Part shown: positions 16,744 to 23,727 of the stretch, one piece after another
Numbering within the stretch: the stretch's first letter is position 1
How the letters are laid out: every line of letters begins with the position of its first letter
Source: Flavobacteriaceae bacterium Ga0077528
GTDB lineage: Bacteria; Bacteroidota; Bacteroidia; Flavobacteriales; Flavobacteriaceae
Assembly (NCBI GenBank): GCA_001464475.1
Contig: LNDX01000001.1
Span: 806,001 to 870,000 of the forward strand
DNA: 64,000 nucleotides
Direction: 5' to 3'
Translations under genes and position numbers: made by a program
Notes under the pieces: model-generated
Database searches by the model: none
What the model was told of the DNA's origin: nothing
What the model saw: the letters and a program-made list of their open reading frames with translations, nothing else

Positions 16744-18936
16744 TTACTTCACTAATCCACCACCACTTTTCACTTTTTCTGTTTGAATGTCGGTGTTTTC
16801 TTTTTCTAATTTCAAATTACCAAATCTGTAGGTTAACGAAATTCTAAAAACTCTAGAATCATTTTTCTCGTAGAATTTTGTTTCTAAATTGGTTGACGAA
16901 ACTAAAGCGTTAATTTCATTTTGATTGAATAAATCAAATGCGTGAATTCCTAATTTTAATTTCTTATTCAAGAAATCTTTGTTCAATGAAATATCAAATT
17001 GTTGAATTGGCTTTGTGATTTTATATATTTCCCAAACACCACCTTCAGGTAAAATGAAGTAAGTCATGCTACTTTTAATATCCCATGGCAACATTATTTG
17101 TGCTTGAGCTGCATAGTTCCAAATTGGTTTTGATTCAAATGAAAAGTCATATCCTTCTGTCAAGTTTTTGATGTAATTGATGTTCAAAAAGATGTAATTC
17201 ATTTTATCAATGTTGTTCATTCTGTTTTTGAATTCTTCTTTTCCTTTAAAGAAATAATCTAACGGAATTGGGAAGTTGGCAAAAACACTCATAGTTTTAA
17301 AACGATCAAATTGTTGGAACGTTTGTGTACTTACCAATTGTCCTGGCTCAGCATTAAAAATGAATAAATTATGATCTTTAGAAACGGTATAATTTGTTCC
17401 TAATTGAATGAAATCCATCGCCGAAATCTTGAATTCATAATTGTCAAAAAATGATGGATTCAATAATAAATTTCCAGTTGAAGAATTGTACTGGTCAAAA
17501 TTTGAACCATTCGGGTCTAAAACACCATAACTTGGTTGCGAAATTTTTCTTGAATAAGAGGCGCTCATATTTACGCTTGGAGCAATTTCATACAAAGCAC
17601 TTACATTAGGAAATAAATTTCTGTTATTGAAATCGATATCTGTTCTTGTGTTGTCAACAATTCCAGTTCTATTTACGTTAAAATCTTCAAAGCGAAGACC
17701 TAAAGTAAAGTTGAACTTTTTAATTTTTTTTCTAGCCTCAGCATAAAATGCCAAATTAGTTTCTTTGTAATCAAAGTCAATGATGTCTGTAATTGGAGAA
17801 TTCAAATTGTATTTTCCAGTATTATTTACTTTGATAGTATTAAATTTTCCTCCAGTATTAATAGAGAGTTTTAGTTTCTCAAACGGAATTGCAAAATCAT
17901 ATTTCAAATAATAATTTAGCAAACCAAAGTCATTGGTAAAATTATTATAACTAGAAGTTACACCATCAAAAGCATTAGATTTAGAATTCGGATTTCTATT
18001 AAAAGTATTTGCAAAAGCAATGATATCAAGTGTTCTTCCAATAGTATCTAACTTAGTTTTATATTGCAAACTAAATTCTTGATTGTTTGACTTTGTTTTA
18101 GTACTTCCATCATTCAAATAATCTGAAATTTCACTTCCAGTAGTTTTTGCATCAAAAACATCTCTGTCATTGCTGTAAGTAGAATTGTAATTGAATAATA
18201 AGTTAGATTTTTCACTCAACTTATAATTAGTTCCAATTCTCATGTAGAAGTTTCGGTTTGTTGTAACAGAAAGTCTTTGTTGGTCGATGTATTTATCTGG
18301 GTCGAAAGAAGTAAAAGTTTGTCCGTTTTTTGATTTTTGCTCTCGATCAATATAGTTGTAACCTATCATAGTTTGCCAACTCAAATTTTTCTCTTTACCA
18401 TTCAATAATATCTGCGGACTAGGTTTTTGGTATTTATTAAAATTATAATTTAAATTGAATGTTGCATTGATGCCTTTTAAACGTTTATTACTAGTTACTA
18501 AATTGATTACTGAACCACTAGCATTGGCATCAAAAGCTGCTCCAGGATTATAAATCAATTCTACTTTTTCAATAGCATTTGCTGGAAGAGAAGATAAATA
18601 ATTTTCCAAATCGGAACCACTCAGCGTGCTTGGCGAGCCATCGATATAAATTGCAACACCTTTACCATTTAAAGTCAAACCTCCTGTTGGTGAAGCGATA
18701 ACTCCAGGTAATTTTTTAACAGCATCATAAGCTGTTCCAGTACTTAACATTGCGTTATCTTTTATAGAAACGGTTGTTTTGTCGGATTCGACTTTAATTA
18801 GTTGTTTTTTGGTAGCTACTTTTACTTCGTCAAGAACTTCTACTTTTTTCTTGATAGTATCTTTTGGTGTTTCTGTTTCTTGAGCAAATAAGGCATTTGC
18901 TACTAATAAGGTAATGGATAAAAATAATGATTTCAT
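16744..18936 (-). CDS. TonB-dependent receptor-like outer-membrane beta-barrel protein
   Basis: A 730-residue outer-membrane protein. I start it at the ATG at 18936, giving signal peptide MKSLFLSITLLVANALFAQ; a 12-residue longer start adds a charged tail ahead of the signal. A plug domain covers about residues 40-150 (LDEVKVATKK, YDAVKKLPGVIASPTGGLTLNGKGVAIYIDG split by family motifs, ASGSVINLVTSNK). The rest is barrel strands, closing with SRVFRISLTYRFGNLKLE. There is no carboxypeptidase-D-like N-terminal domain and no partner SusD, so it belongs to the short outer-membrane barrel group rather than a SusC system. Substrate unknown. Confidence 0.87.
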   Translation of the reverse strand: MKSLFLSITLLVANALFAQETETPKDTIKKKVEVLDEVKVATKKQLIKVESDKTTVSIKDNAMLSTGTAYDAVKKLPGVIASPTGGLTLNGKGVAIYIDGSPSTLSGSDLENYLSSLPANAIEKVELIYNPGAAFDANASGSVINLVTSNKRLKGINATFNLNYNFNKYQKPSPQILLNGKEKNLSWQTMIGYNYIDREQKSKNGQTFTSFDPDKYIDQQRLSVTTNRNFYMRIGTNYKLSEKSNLLFNYNSTYSNDRDVFDAKTTGSEISDYLNDGSTKTKSNNQEFSLQYKTKLDTIGRTLDIIAFANTFNRNPNSKSNAFDGVTSSYNNFTNDFGLLNYYLKYDFAIPFEKLKLSINTGGKFNTIKVNNTGKYNLNSPITDIIDFDYKETNLAFYAEARKKIKKFNFTLGLRFEDFNVNRTGIVDNTRTDIDFNNRNLFPNVSALYEIAPSVNMSASYSRKISQPSYGVLDPNGSNFDQYNSSTGNLLLNPSFFDNYEFKISAMDFIQLGTNYTVSKDHNLFIFNAEPGQLVSTQTFQQFDRFKTMSVFANFPIPLDYFFKGKEEFKNRMNNIDKMNYIFLNINYIKNLTEGYDFSFESKPIWNYAAQAQIMLPWDIKSSMTYFILPEGGVWEIYKITKPIQQFDISLNKDFLNKKLKLGIHAFDLFNQNEINALVSSTNLETKFYEKNDSRVFRISLTYRFGNLKLEKENTDIQTEKVKSGGGLVK

Positions 18937-19049
18937 TTTTTGATTGATTTGATTTTTTCCGTTGCACTCCAAACAGTTCGGCTTTGCCTCGGGTGATGAT
19001 TTCCTAATAAGACTTTTATCATCAACAAATGTTACAGTTGAAATGAAAT

Positions 19050-19931
19050 TTATTTTGCTTTTTTATAATTTACAATAAAGACACCACCAATTATTAATGA
19101 AGCAGCAATGATAATTCGAGAAGTAATGGTCTCATCTAGAATAAGCCAACCAAGAAATAAGGCAACTACAACATTGACATAAGATAAAACGGAAACTTTG
19201 GTAGAAGACATTTGAGTTATCAAATAACTATAAGCAACATAACCAACAACCGAACCAAAAACGGCTAAATAAACCATTGCTAAAACGCTGCGTAAACTCC
19301 AATTCTCAGTAGAGATTGTTGGTGTTAAAATGAATTGAATTGCGGTCAAAATAATTCCGGCAATTATCATTTGGACACTAACATTCATGAGCATGGTTAA
19401 CGAATTTTCACTTCCTTTTTTGGTAATAATGGTTCCAATTGCCCACATTAAAACGGCAATTAAAATAGCAAAAACGCCTTGGCGATACTCAGGATTCAAT
19501 AAATCGGAAAGACTGTTTTGGTAGATTAGAAAAATTCCAAACATACCTAATAAAATTCCAAGTGTCGTTTTGATGGAAAGTTTTTCGTTGCCTAAAATTA
19601 AATTCAAAATCAGTACAAAAAATGGTGATAAAGTCGAAATTAACGATGCCAATCCACTAGTAATGTACTTTTCAGAATAGGTTGTCAATCCGTTGGCTAG
19701 AACAATCATCATTATAGATAAGATAAAAGCTCTAAGAAATTGTCTCGGATTTATAGGTTCTAATTTTCGTTGTAATAACAAATAAAAGAAAATGATAAAA
19801 CCAGAAATTAAGTTTCTAATTCCAGCAAGTAAAAAAGGAGGAATGGTTTCTATACCAATACGAATGCCCAAAAAGGTTGTACCCCAAAAGAAGGCAACAC
19901 AAAATAAAGCTAAGTAAAGTTTAGTTTTCAA
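19050..19931 (-). CDS. EamA-family (DMT) transporter
   Basis: A 293-residue inner-membrane protein with about ten hydrophobic segments in two EamA repeats: the first begins LYLALFCVAFFWGTTFLGIRIGIETIPPF, in pieces, and the second VFAILIAVLMWAIGTIITKKG. Each half carries the familiar small-residue helix GLASLISTLSPFFVLILN and TKVSVLSYVNVVVALFLGW, followed by LGE/LDE-type motifs (GNEKLS, LDETIT). Drug/metabolite exporters of this group move amino acids or other metabolites outward; the substrate here is unknown. It is transcribed from the same strand as the flanking receptor but with a 113-base gap. Confidence 0.9.
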   Translation of the reverse strand: MKTKLYLALFCVAFFWGTTFLGIRIGIETIPPFLLAGIRNLISGFIIFFYLLLQRKLEPINPRQFLRAFILSIMMIVLANGLTTYSEKYITSGLASLISTLSPFFVLILNLILGNEKLSIKTTLGILLGMFGIFLIYQNSLSDLLNPEYRQGVFAILIAVLMWAIGTIITKKGSENSLTMLMNVSVQMIIAGIILTAIQFILTPTISTENWSLRSVLAMVYLAVFGSVVGYVAYSYLITQMSSTKVSVLSYVNVVVALFLGWLILDETITSRIIIAASLIIGGVFIVNYKKAK

Positions 19932-19946
19932 AAAAGGATTTGGGAA

Positions 19947-20087
19947 TTACGAATTGCGATGCGAAGGTACTGAACTTTCTTTTTTAATTGAAGTTTCCAC
20001 GCAACGTTTTCCGTAACATTTCATTCTTTTTGGTCCGCAAGAAATTATGGATAATGAGAGAAGGAGTAAGATGGCAGTTTTTTTCAT
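19947..20087 (-). CDS. Small 46-residue cysteine-containing lipoprotein
   Basis: A short frame read leftwards from the ATG at 20087 to a TAA at 19947-19949. The first 17 residues, MKKTAILLLLSLSIISC, are a textbook lipoprotein signal with lipobox LSIISC. The mature part has the lipidated Cys plus two more (GPKRMKCYGKRC), is basic, and ends ETSIKKESSVPSHRNS. Its ATG overlaps the TAA of the upstream lipoprotein gene by one base (TAATG), which implies translational coupling. I recall similar tiny GPKRM-type lipoproteins in other flavobacteria but no function. It is easily missed because it is below usual length cut-offs. Confidence 0.72.
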   Translation of the reverse strand: MKKTAILLLLSLSIISCGPKRMKCYGKRCVETSIKKESSVPSHRNS

Positions 20088-20671
20088 TATTTATGTTTTT
20101 TAATTCTGTTATTTCTTTCTTCAAACCATTTTTCATTAATAATTTGAAATGCTCCAAAACAACTATATTCACCACTCATAATTCCTTTGTTGAATAAAGA
20201 ATGAGCATAAAAAACCATTTCGTTATCATCTTTAAAACTTAAACTTAATGGAAGTTTTTTTTGGATTCTAGAAAATAAAGAATCGATATTTTTTTCGTTT
20301 TCAAATTTTTTGAATTCTGTCAGATTATATGATTTGAATCCAATATTATTTAGTGCAATAGTATCTTTAAACTCAAAATATCTATTTTTATTTGGTAAAA
20401 CTTCATCTGCTTTTTTGTTTTTCAATTCCAAATTTAAGGCGCCAATTAGAAAGTTATTTTTTGTACAAATTTCTTTAACTTCATTTGTATTCAAATCTTT
20501 GACATTAATAACTACGAAAGAGTTGAATGTTCCGCCTAACTCGATTAGTTTTTTGTAATTATTATATTTTAAAGAATCCAATTCAGTTTTAAACTCTTTT
20601 TTTGGTTTTGATTTTTCGCAAGAAATTATTCCAAAAGACACCGATAGAATTAAAATAATTAATTTGTTCAT
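20087..20671 (-). CDS. Hypothetical lipoprotein, 194 residues
   Basis: A lipoprotein signal is clear: MNKLIILILSVSFGIISC, then a Lys/Glu-rich linker EKSKPKKEFKTELDSLKYNN. The mature part has alternating charged and hydrophobic stretches (LGGTFNSFVVINVKDLNTNEVKEIC, FEFKDTIALNNIGF, YSCFGAFQIINEKWFEE) but no motif I recognise. Its stop codon overlaps the start of the 46-residue lipoprotein gene. It follows the GH3-family gene by 19 bases on the same strand, so all three could be one transcript. Function unknown. Confidence 0.75.
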   Translation of the reverse strand: MNKLIILILSVSFGIISCEKSKPKKEFKTELDSLKYNNYKKLIELGGTFNSFVVINVKDLNTNEVKEICTKNNFLIGALNLELKNKKADEVLPNKNRYFEFKDTIALNNIGFKSYNLTEFKKFENEKNIDSLFSRIQKKLPLSLSFKDDNEMVFYAHSLFNKGIMSGEYSCFGAFQIINEKWFEERNNRIKKHK

Positions 20672-20690
20672 GTTATTGGAATTTGGAATT

Positions 20691-22223
20691 TTAACCTTTG
20701 GAGTTTACACTCGTCTGCATCCCAATCAATTGTTCCAAATAATCACGTTCGTTGGATAATCTTGGTATTTTATGTTGTCCACCCAATTTGTCTTGTTCTT
20801 TTAACCAATCATAAAATAGATTTTCACGCGCAACATTTACTTTCAATTGATTTAAAGTCATATTGTTATAACGTTTAGCTTCATAATCGGAATTGACGGT
20901 TTGCAACGTTTCGTCCAATACTTTTTGAAATTGCGCCATATCTTCGGGATGTTTTTTAAATTCAATCATCCATTCGTGTGCGCCTTTTTCTTTTCCTTTC
21001 ATGAAAATAGGAGCAACCGTGTAATCTTTAACTTCACAATTCAATACTGAACTTGTTTTAGCAATCGCAGTATCCGTATTTTCAACCATCAACTCTTCTC
21101 CAAAAACATTAATATGATGCTTTGTTCTTCCTGAAACTCTAATTCTATAAGGTTTTAAAGAAGTGAATCTTACCGTATCTCCAATCATATAACGCCATAA
21201 TCCTGAATTAGTTGTGATTACAATGGCATAATTTTTAAACAATTCAACATCGACTAAACGAACAATGCGTTGGTTTGGAGTTCCAAAAGTATCCATCGGA
21301 ATGAACTCGTAGAAAATACCATAATCCAACATCAACAATAAATCGTTAGAATAATTCAAATCCTGAATGGCAAAAAATCCTTCGGAAGCATTGTAAATCT
21401 CATAATATTTAAAATCACTATTCGGAATAATCTTTTGATATTGCTCACGATAAGGTTCAAAATTTACGCCACCATGAAAGTATACTTCTAAATTAGGCCA
21501 TAATTCCATCAAGTTAGAATTGTTGGTTTCGGTCAGAATTCGATTCAATAATACCAGCATCCATGAAGGAACACCGGCAAAACTGGTTACATTTTCTGTC
21601 TTGGTTTCGTTAATAATGGCAGTTAATTTGGTTTCCCATTCGCTCATTAACGAAACTTTATTGCTTGGTGTGCTGCTGAATTCAGCCCACATTGGCATAT
21701 TTTCTATCAATATTGCTGATAAATCGCCAAAAGAAGTATTGTTGTTTTCATAAATCTGCGAACTGCCTCCAAGACGCAAACTTTTTCCAAGAAACATATC
21801 CGAATTTTCATTGTTGTTCAAATACATACACAACAAATCTTTGCTGCCTTTGTAGTGGCAATCTTCCAGAGCTTCGTTGCTTACCGGAATAAATTTACTT
21901 TTAGCATTGGTAGTTCCACTTGATTTCGCAAACCATTTTATAGGTGTATTCCAAAAAACGTTTTGTGCGCCTTTTCGAGTGAGTTCAATCATCGGTTCCA
22001 ATTCTTCGTAGGTTGAAACCGGAACTCTTTCGGTAAACGTTTTGTAATTTCTTATGGAATCAAACTCATATTTTTTCCCAATAACGGTTTCTTCACAATT
22101 GCGAATTAAGTTCATAAGTAACTCATCCTGAACTTCATTAGGATATTTAAGAAACAACTCAATCTGATGAATGCGTTGCTTTAAAACCCAAGATGCGATA
22201 GAATTAATTATTGGAAAAGGCAT
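20691..22223 (-). CDS. GH3-family adenylate-forming enzyme
   Basis: A 510-residue cytoplasmic protein of the GH3 family, named after plant acyl-amido synthetases that conjugate hormones with amino acids. Visible signatures: KSSGTTNAKSKFIPVS (the P-loop-like ATP-binding motif 1, here WFAKSSGTTNAKSK), YNASEGFFAIQD (motif 2) and LWRYMIGDTVRFTSLKPYRIRVSGRTKHHINVFGEEL in pieces (motif 3). Bacteroidota commonly carry one chromosomal copy with no known substrate. An acid-amine ligase role is an inference from the family. The flanking small lipoproteins give no further clue. Confidence 0.88.
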   Translation of the reverse strand: MPFPIINSIASWVLKQRIHQIELFLKYPNEVQDELLMNLIRNCEETVIGKKYEFDSIRNYKTFTERVPVSTYEELEPMIELTRKGAQNVFWNTPIKWFAKSSGTTNAKSKFIPVSNEALEDCHYKGSKDLLCMYLNNNENSDMFLGKSLRLGGSSQIYENNNTSFGDLSAILIENMPMWAEFSSTPSNKVSLMSEWETKLTAIINETKTENVTSFAGVPSWMLVLLNRILTETNNSNLMELWPNLEVYFHGGVNFEPYREQYQKIIPNSDFKYYEIYNASEGFFAIQDLNYSNDLLLMLDYGIFYEFIPMDTFGTPNQRIVRLVDVELFKNYAIVITTNSGLWRYMIGDTVRFTSLKPYRIRVSGRTKHHINVFGEELMVENTDTAIAKTSSVLNCEVKDYTVAPIFMKGKEKGAHEWMIEFKKHPEDMAQFQKVLDETLQTVNSDYEAKRYNNMTLNQLKVNVARENLFYDWLKEQDKLGGQHKIPRLSNERDYLEQLIGMQTSVNSKG

Positions 22224-22327
22224 TGTAAAGTACGAATTAGGAAGTTAGAAATACGAAGTTAAAAATAGATTTAATATAATTTAACCACTGTGTTAAGTTT
22301 TATTTATTTTTTGATTGTTTAAAAAGA

Positions 22328-22759
22328 TTATTTTCCACTTAATGATTTTATAAGTTTTCCTGAAATGATGGGACTTTTATCAGATTCTTGTCCTAATGTA
22401 AAATAATATTCATTTTCATTATTTTTTGTAATGTTGAATGTTTTTGTAATGTTGAATGTTGGTCTGTAATCTTTCAGTATCTTTTGTTCTAATTCATTTG
22501 GTGATTTTGGTTCTGTATATCCTTTTACAATAAAGGAATTCTCGTCTAACCATTGCATTTCTAAGATTTCTAATTTATCAGCTATTTTTATGGTGAATTT
22601 GCCATTTTGTAGCAAAAACTCAAAATCATTTAATTCTCTTTTCTTATATTCTTCATCCAAAATAGCAGAATAATAGCCGTCAGGAAGTAAATTAGATTCC
22701 GATTTAATCGTAAATGAACTTAACAATATAAAAGTCATTATAACAAAGAAATTTTTCAT
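22328..22759 (-). CDS. Hypothetical secreted protein, 143 residues
   Basis: A signal peptide MKNFFVIMTFILLSSFTIKS precedes a ~120-residue soluble domain: LLPDGYYSAILDEEYKKRELNDF, FTIKIADKLEILEMQWLDENSFIVKGY, then KTFNITKNNENEYYFTLGQE and SGKLIKSLSGK. The pattern of strands suggests a small beta domain. Residues TFNITK occur twice in tandem, encoded by a perfect 18-bp duplication (22424-22459). No family recognised. It is divergent from the DUF2797 gene across 89 bases. Confidence 0.72.
   Translation of the reverse strand: MKNFFVIMTFILLSSFTIKSESNLLPDGYYSAILDEEYKKRELNDFEFLLQNGKFTIKIADKLEILEMQWLDENSFIVKGYTEPKSPNELEQKILKDYRPTFNITKTFNITKNNENEYYFTLGQESDKSPIISGKLIKSLSGK
22424..22459. repeat. Perfect 18-bp in-frame tandem duplication
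   Basis: The unit TTTTGTAATGTTGAATGT occurs twice without a mismatch and inserts six residues into the secreted protein at 22328-22759. Confidence 0.9.
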
Positions 22760-22848
22760 AATGAGATTGGTTTAATGTTAGACAACATCTATATTTACGC
22801 TAAAATAGTAAATTTATTGTAATTTTCGCTTCTTAATTAAAATCTATC

Positions 22849-23643
22849 ATGCAATACGAAGGCATTCTCACCAAAATGCAAACCGAGTTTTCTAATCCAA
22901 TTCAATATTACTTGGTTTTTGAAAACAGTTTTTTGAATTTGAATCAGTTGTTAAACAAATCGTTAGAAATTAATTTTCTTGGCTATCAATGTTTGGAATG
23001 TGGTAAGAAAAAGAAAATTTTCCGTCAAGGATTTTGTTATGATTGCTTTATGAGTAGCGCATCTGCAGGCGATTGGATTATGAAACCAGAATTATCGACA
23101 GCGCATTTAGATATTGAAGATAGAGATTTGGAATACGAAAAACGAGTACAATTGCAACCACATATTGTTTATTTAGCCTTATCAAGTGAGGTGAAAGTTG
23201 GAGTAACCAGAAAAACTCAAGTTCCAACTCGATGGATTGATCAAGGTGCAGTGCAAGCCATTCCAATTGTTGAGGTTCCAAATCGATATTTGGCAGGAAT
23301 TACCGAAGTAGCTTTGAAAAATCATTTTGCAGACAAAACCAATTGGCAAAAAATGCTGAAAAATGAGGTTCCAGATGCCGATTTGATAAAAGAACGTGCC
23401 AATTTGAAATACCTAATTCCAAAAGAAGTACAAGAATTTTATCATCCAGAAAAAGAAGATTTGTACGATTTACATTTTCCAGTTTTGGAGTATCCTAAAA
23501 AAGTAACCAGTTTAAATTTAGATAAATCTCCAAACTTCTCAGGAAAACTAACCGGAATAAAAGGACAATATTTAATCTTCGAAGACGGAACTGTTTTTAA
23601 TATTCGAACTTTTGAAGGTTATGTAGTGAAGATTAGTTTGTAG
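22849..23643 (+). CDS. DUF2797 protein with zinc-ribbon-like Cys pairs
   Basis: A 264-residue cytoplasmic protein matching DUF2797. A four-Cys zinc-binding motif lies at about residues 46-66 (YQCLECGKKKKIFRQGFCYDCF). After it comes DWIMKPELSTAHLDIEDRDLEYEK and a GIY-YIG-like strand region VYLALSSEVKVGVTRKTQVPTRWIDQG, followed by VPNRYLAGITEVALKNHFADKTNW. The resemblance to a GIY-YIG nuclease fold is my inference from the strand pattern and the Arg/Glu placement; no activity is established to my knowledge. A long palindromic repeat follows the stop. Confidence 0.82.
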   Translation: MQYEGILTKMQTEFSNPIQYYLVFENSFLNLNQLLNKSLEINFLGYQCLECGKKKKIFRQGFCYDCFMSSASAGDWIMKPELSTAHLDIEDRDLEYEKRVQLQPHIVYLALSSEVKVGVTRKTQVPTRWIDQGAVQAIPIVEVPNRYLAGITEVALKNHFADKTNWQKMLKNEVPDADLIKERANLKYLIPKEVQEFYHPEKEDLYDLHFPVLEYPKKVTSLNLDKSPNFSGKLTGIKGQYLIFEDGTVFNIRTFEGYVVKISL

Positions 23644-23649
23644 ATTTTT

Positions 23650-23720
23650 TTTGTCATTTCGACGAAGGAGAAATCACATTAGATTATTTTATGCGATTTC
23701 TCCTTCGTCGAAATGACAAA
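23650..23720. repeat. Long palindromic repeat, copy 1 (also acts as a terminator-like hairpin)
   Basis: Perfect 26-bp arms (23650-23675 and 23695-23720; core GTCATTTCGACGAAGGAGAA and its inverse) with a 19-base loop. It fills the gap between the convergent DUF2797 and AsmA-like genes. The 23-bp core of each arm recurs exactly at 39361-39429. Confidence 0.95.
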
Positions 23721-23727
23721 CCAACAA

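Noticed and set aside
16744..18936. SusC-type polysaccharide utilisation locus
   Set aside because: No SusD-like gene, glycoside hydrolase or carboxypeptidase-D-like N-terminal domain accompanies the barrel protein.
19984..20175. 63-residue minus frame spanning two lipoprotein genes
   Set aside because: It is a frame overlapping real genes in other frames; the true small gene in this stretch is 19947-20087, with a lipoprotein signal.
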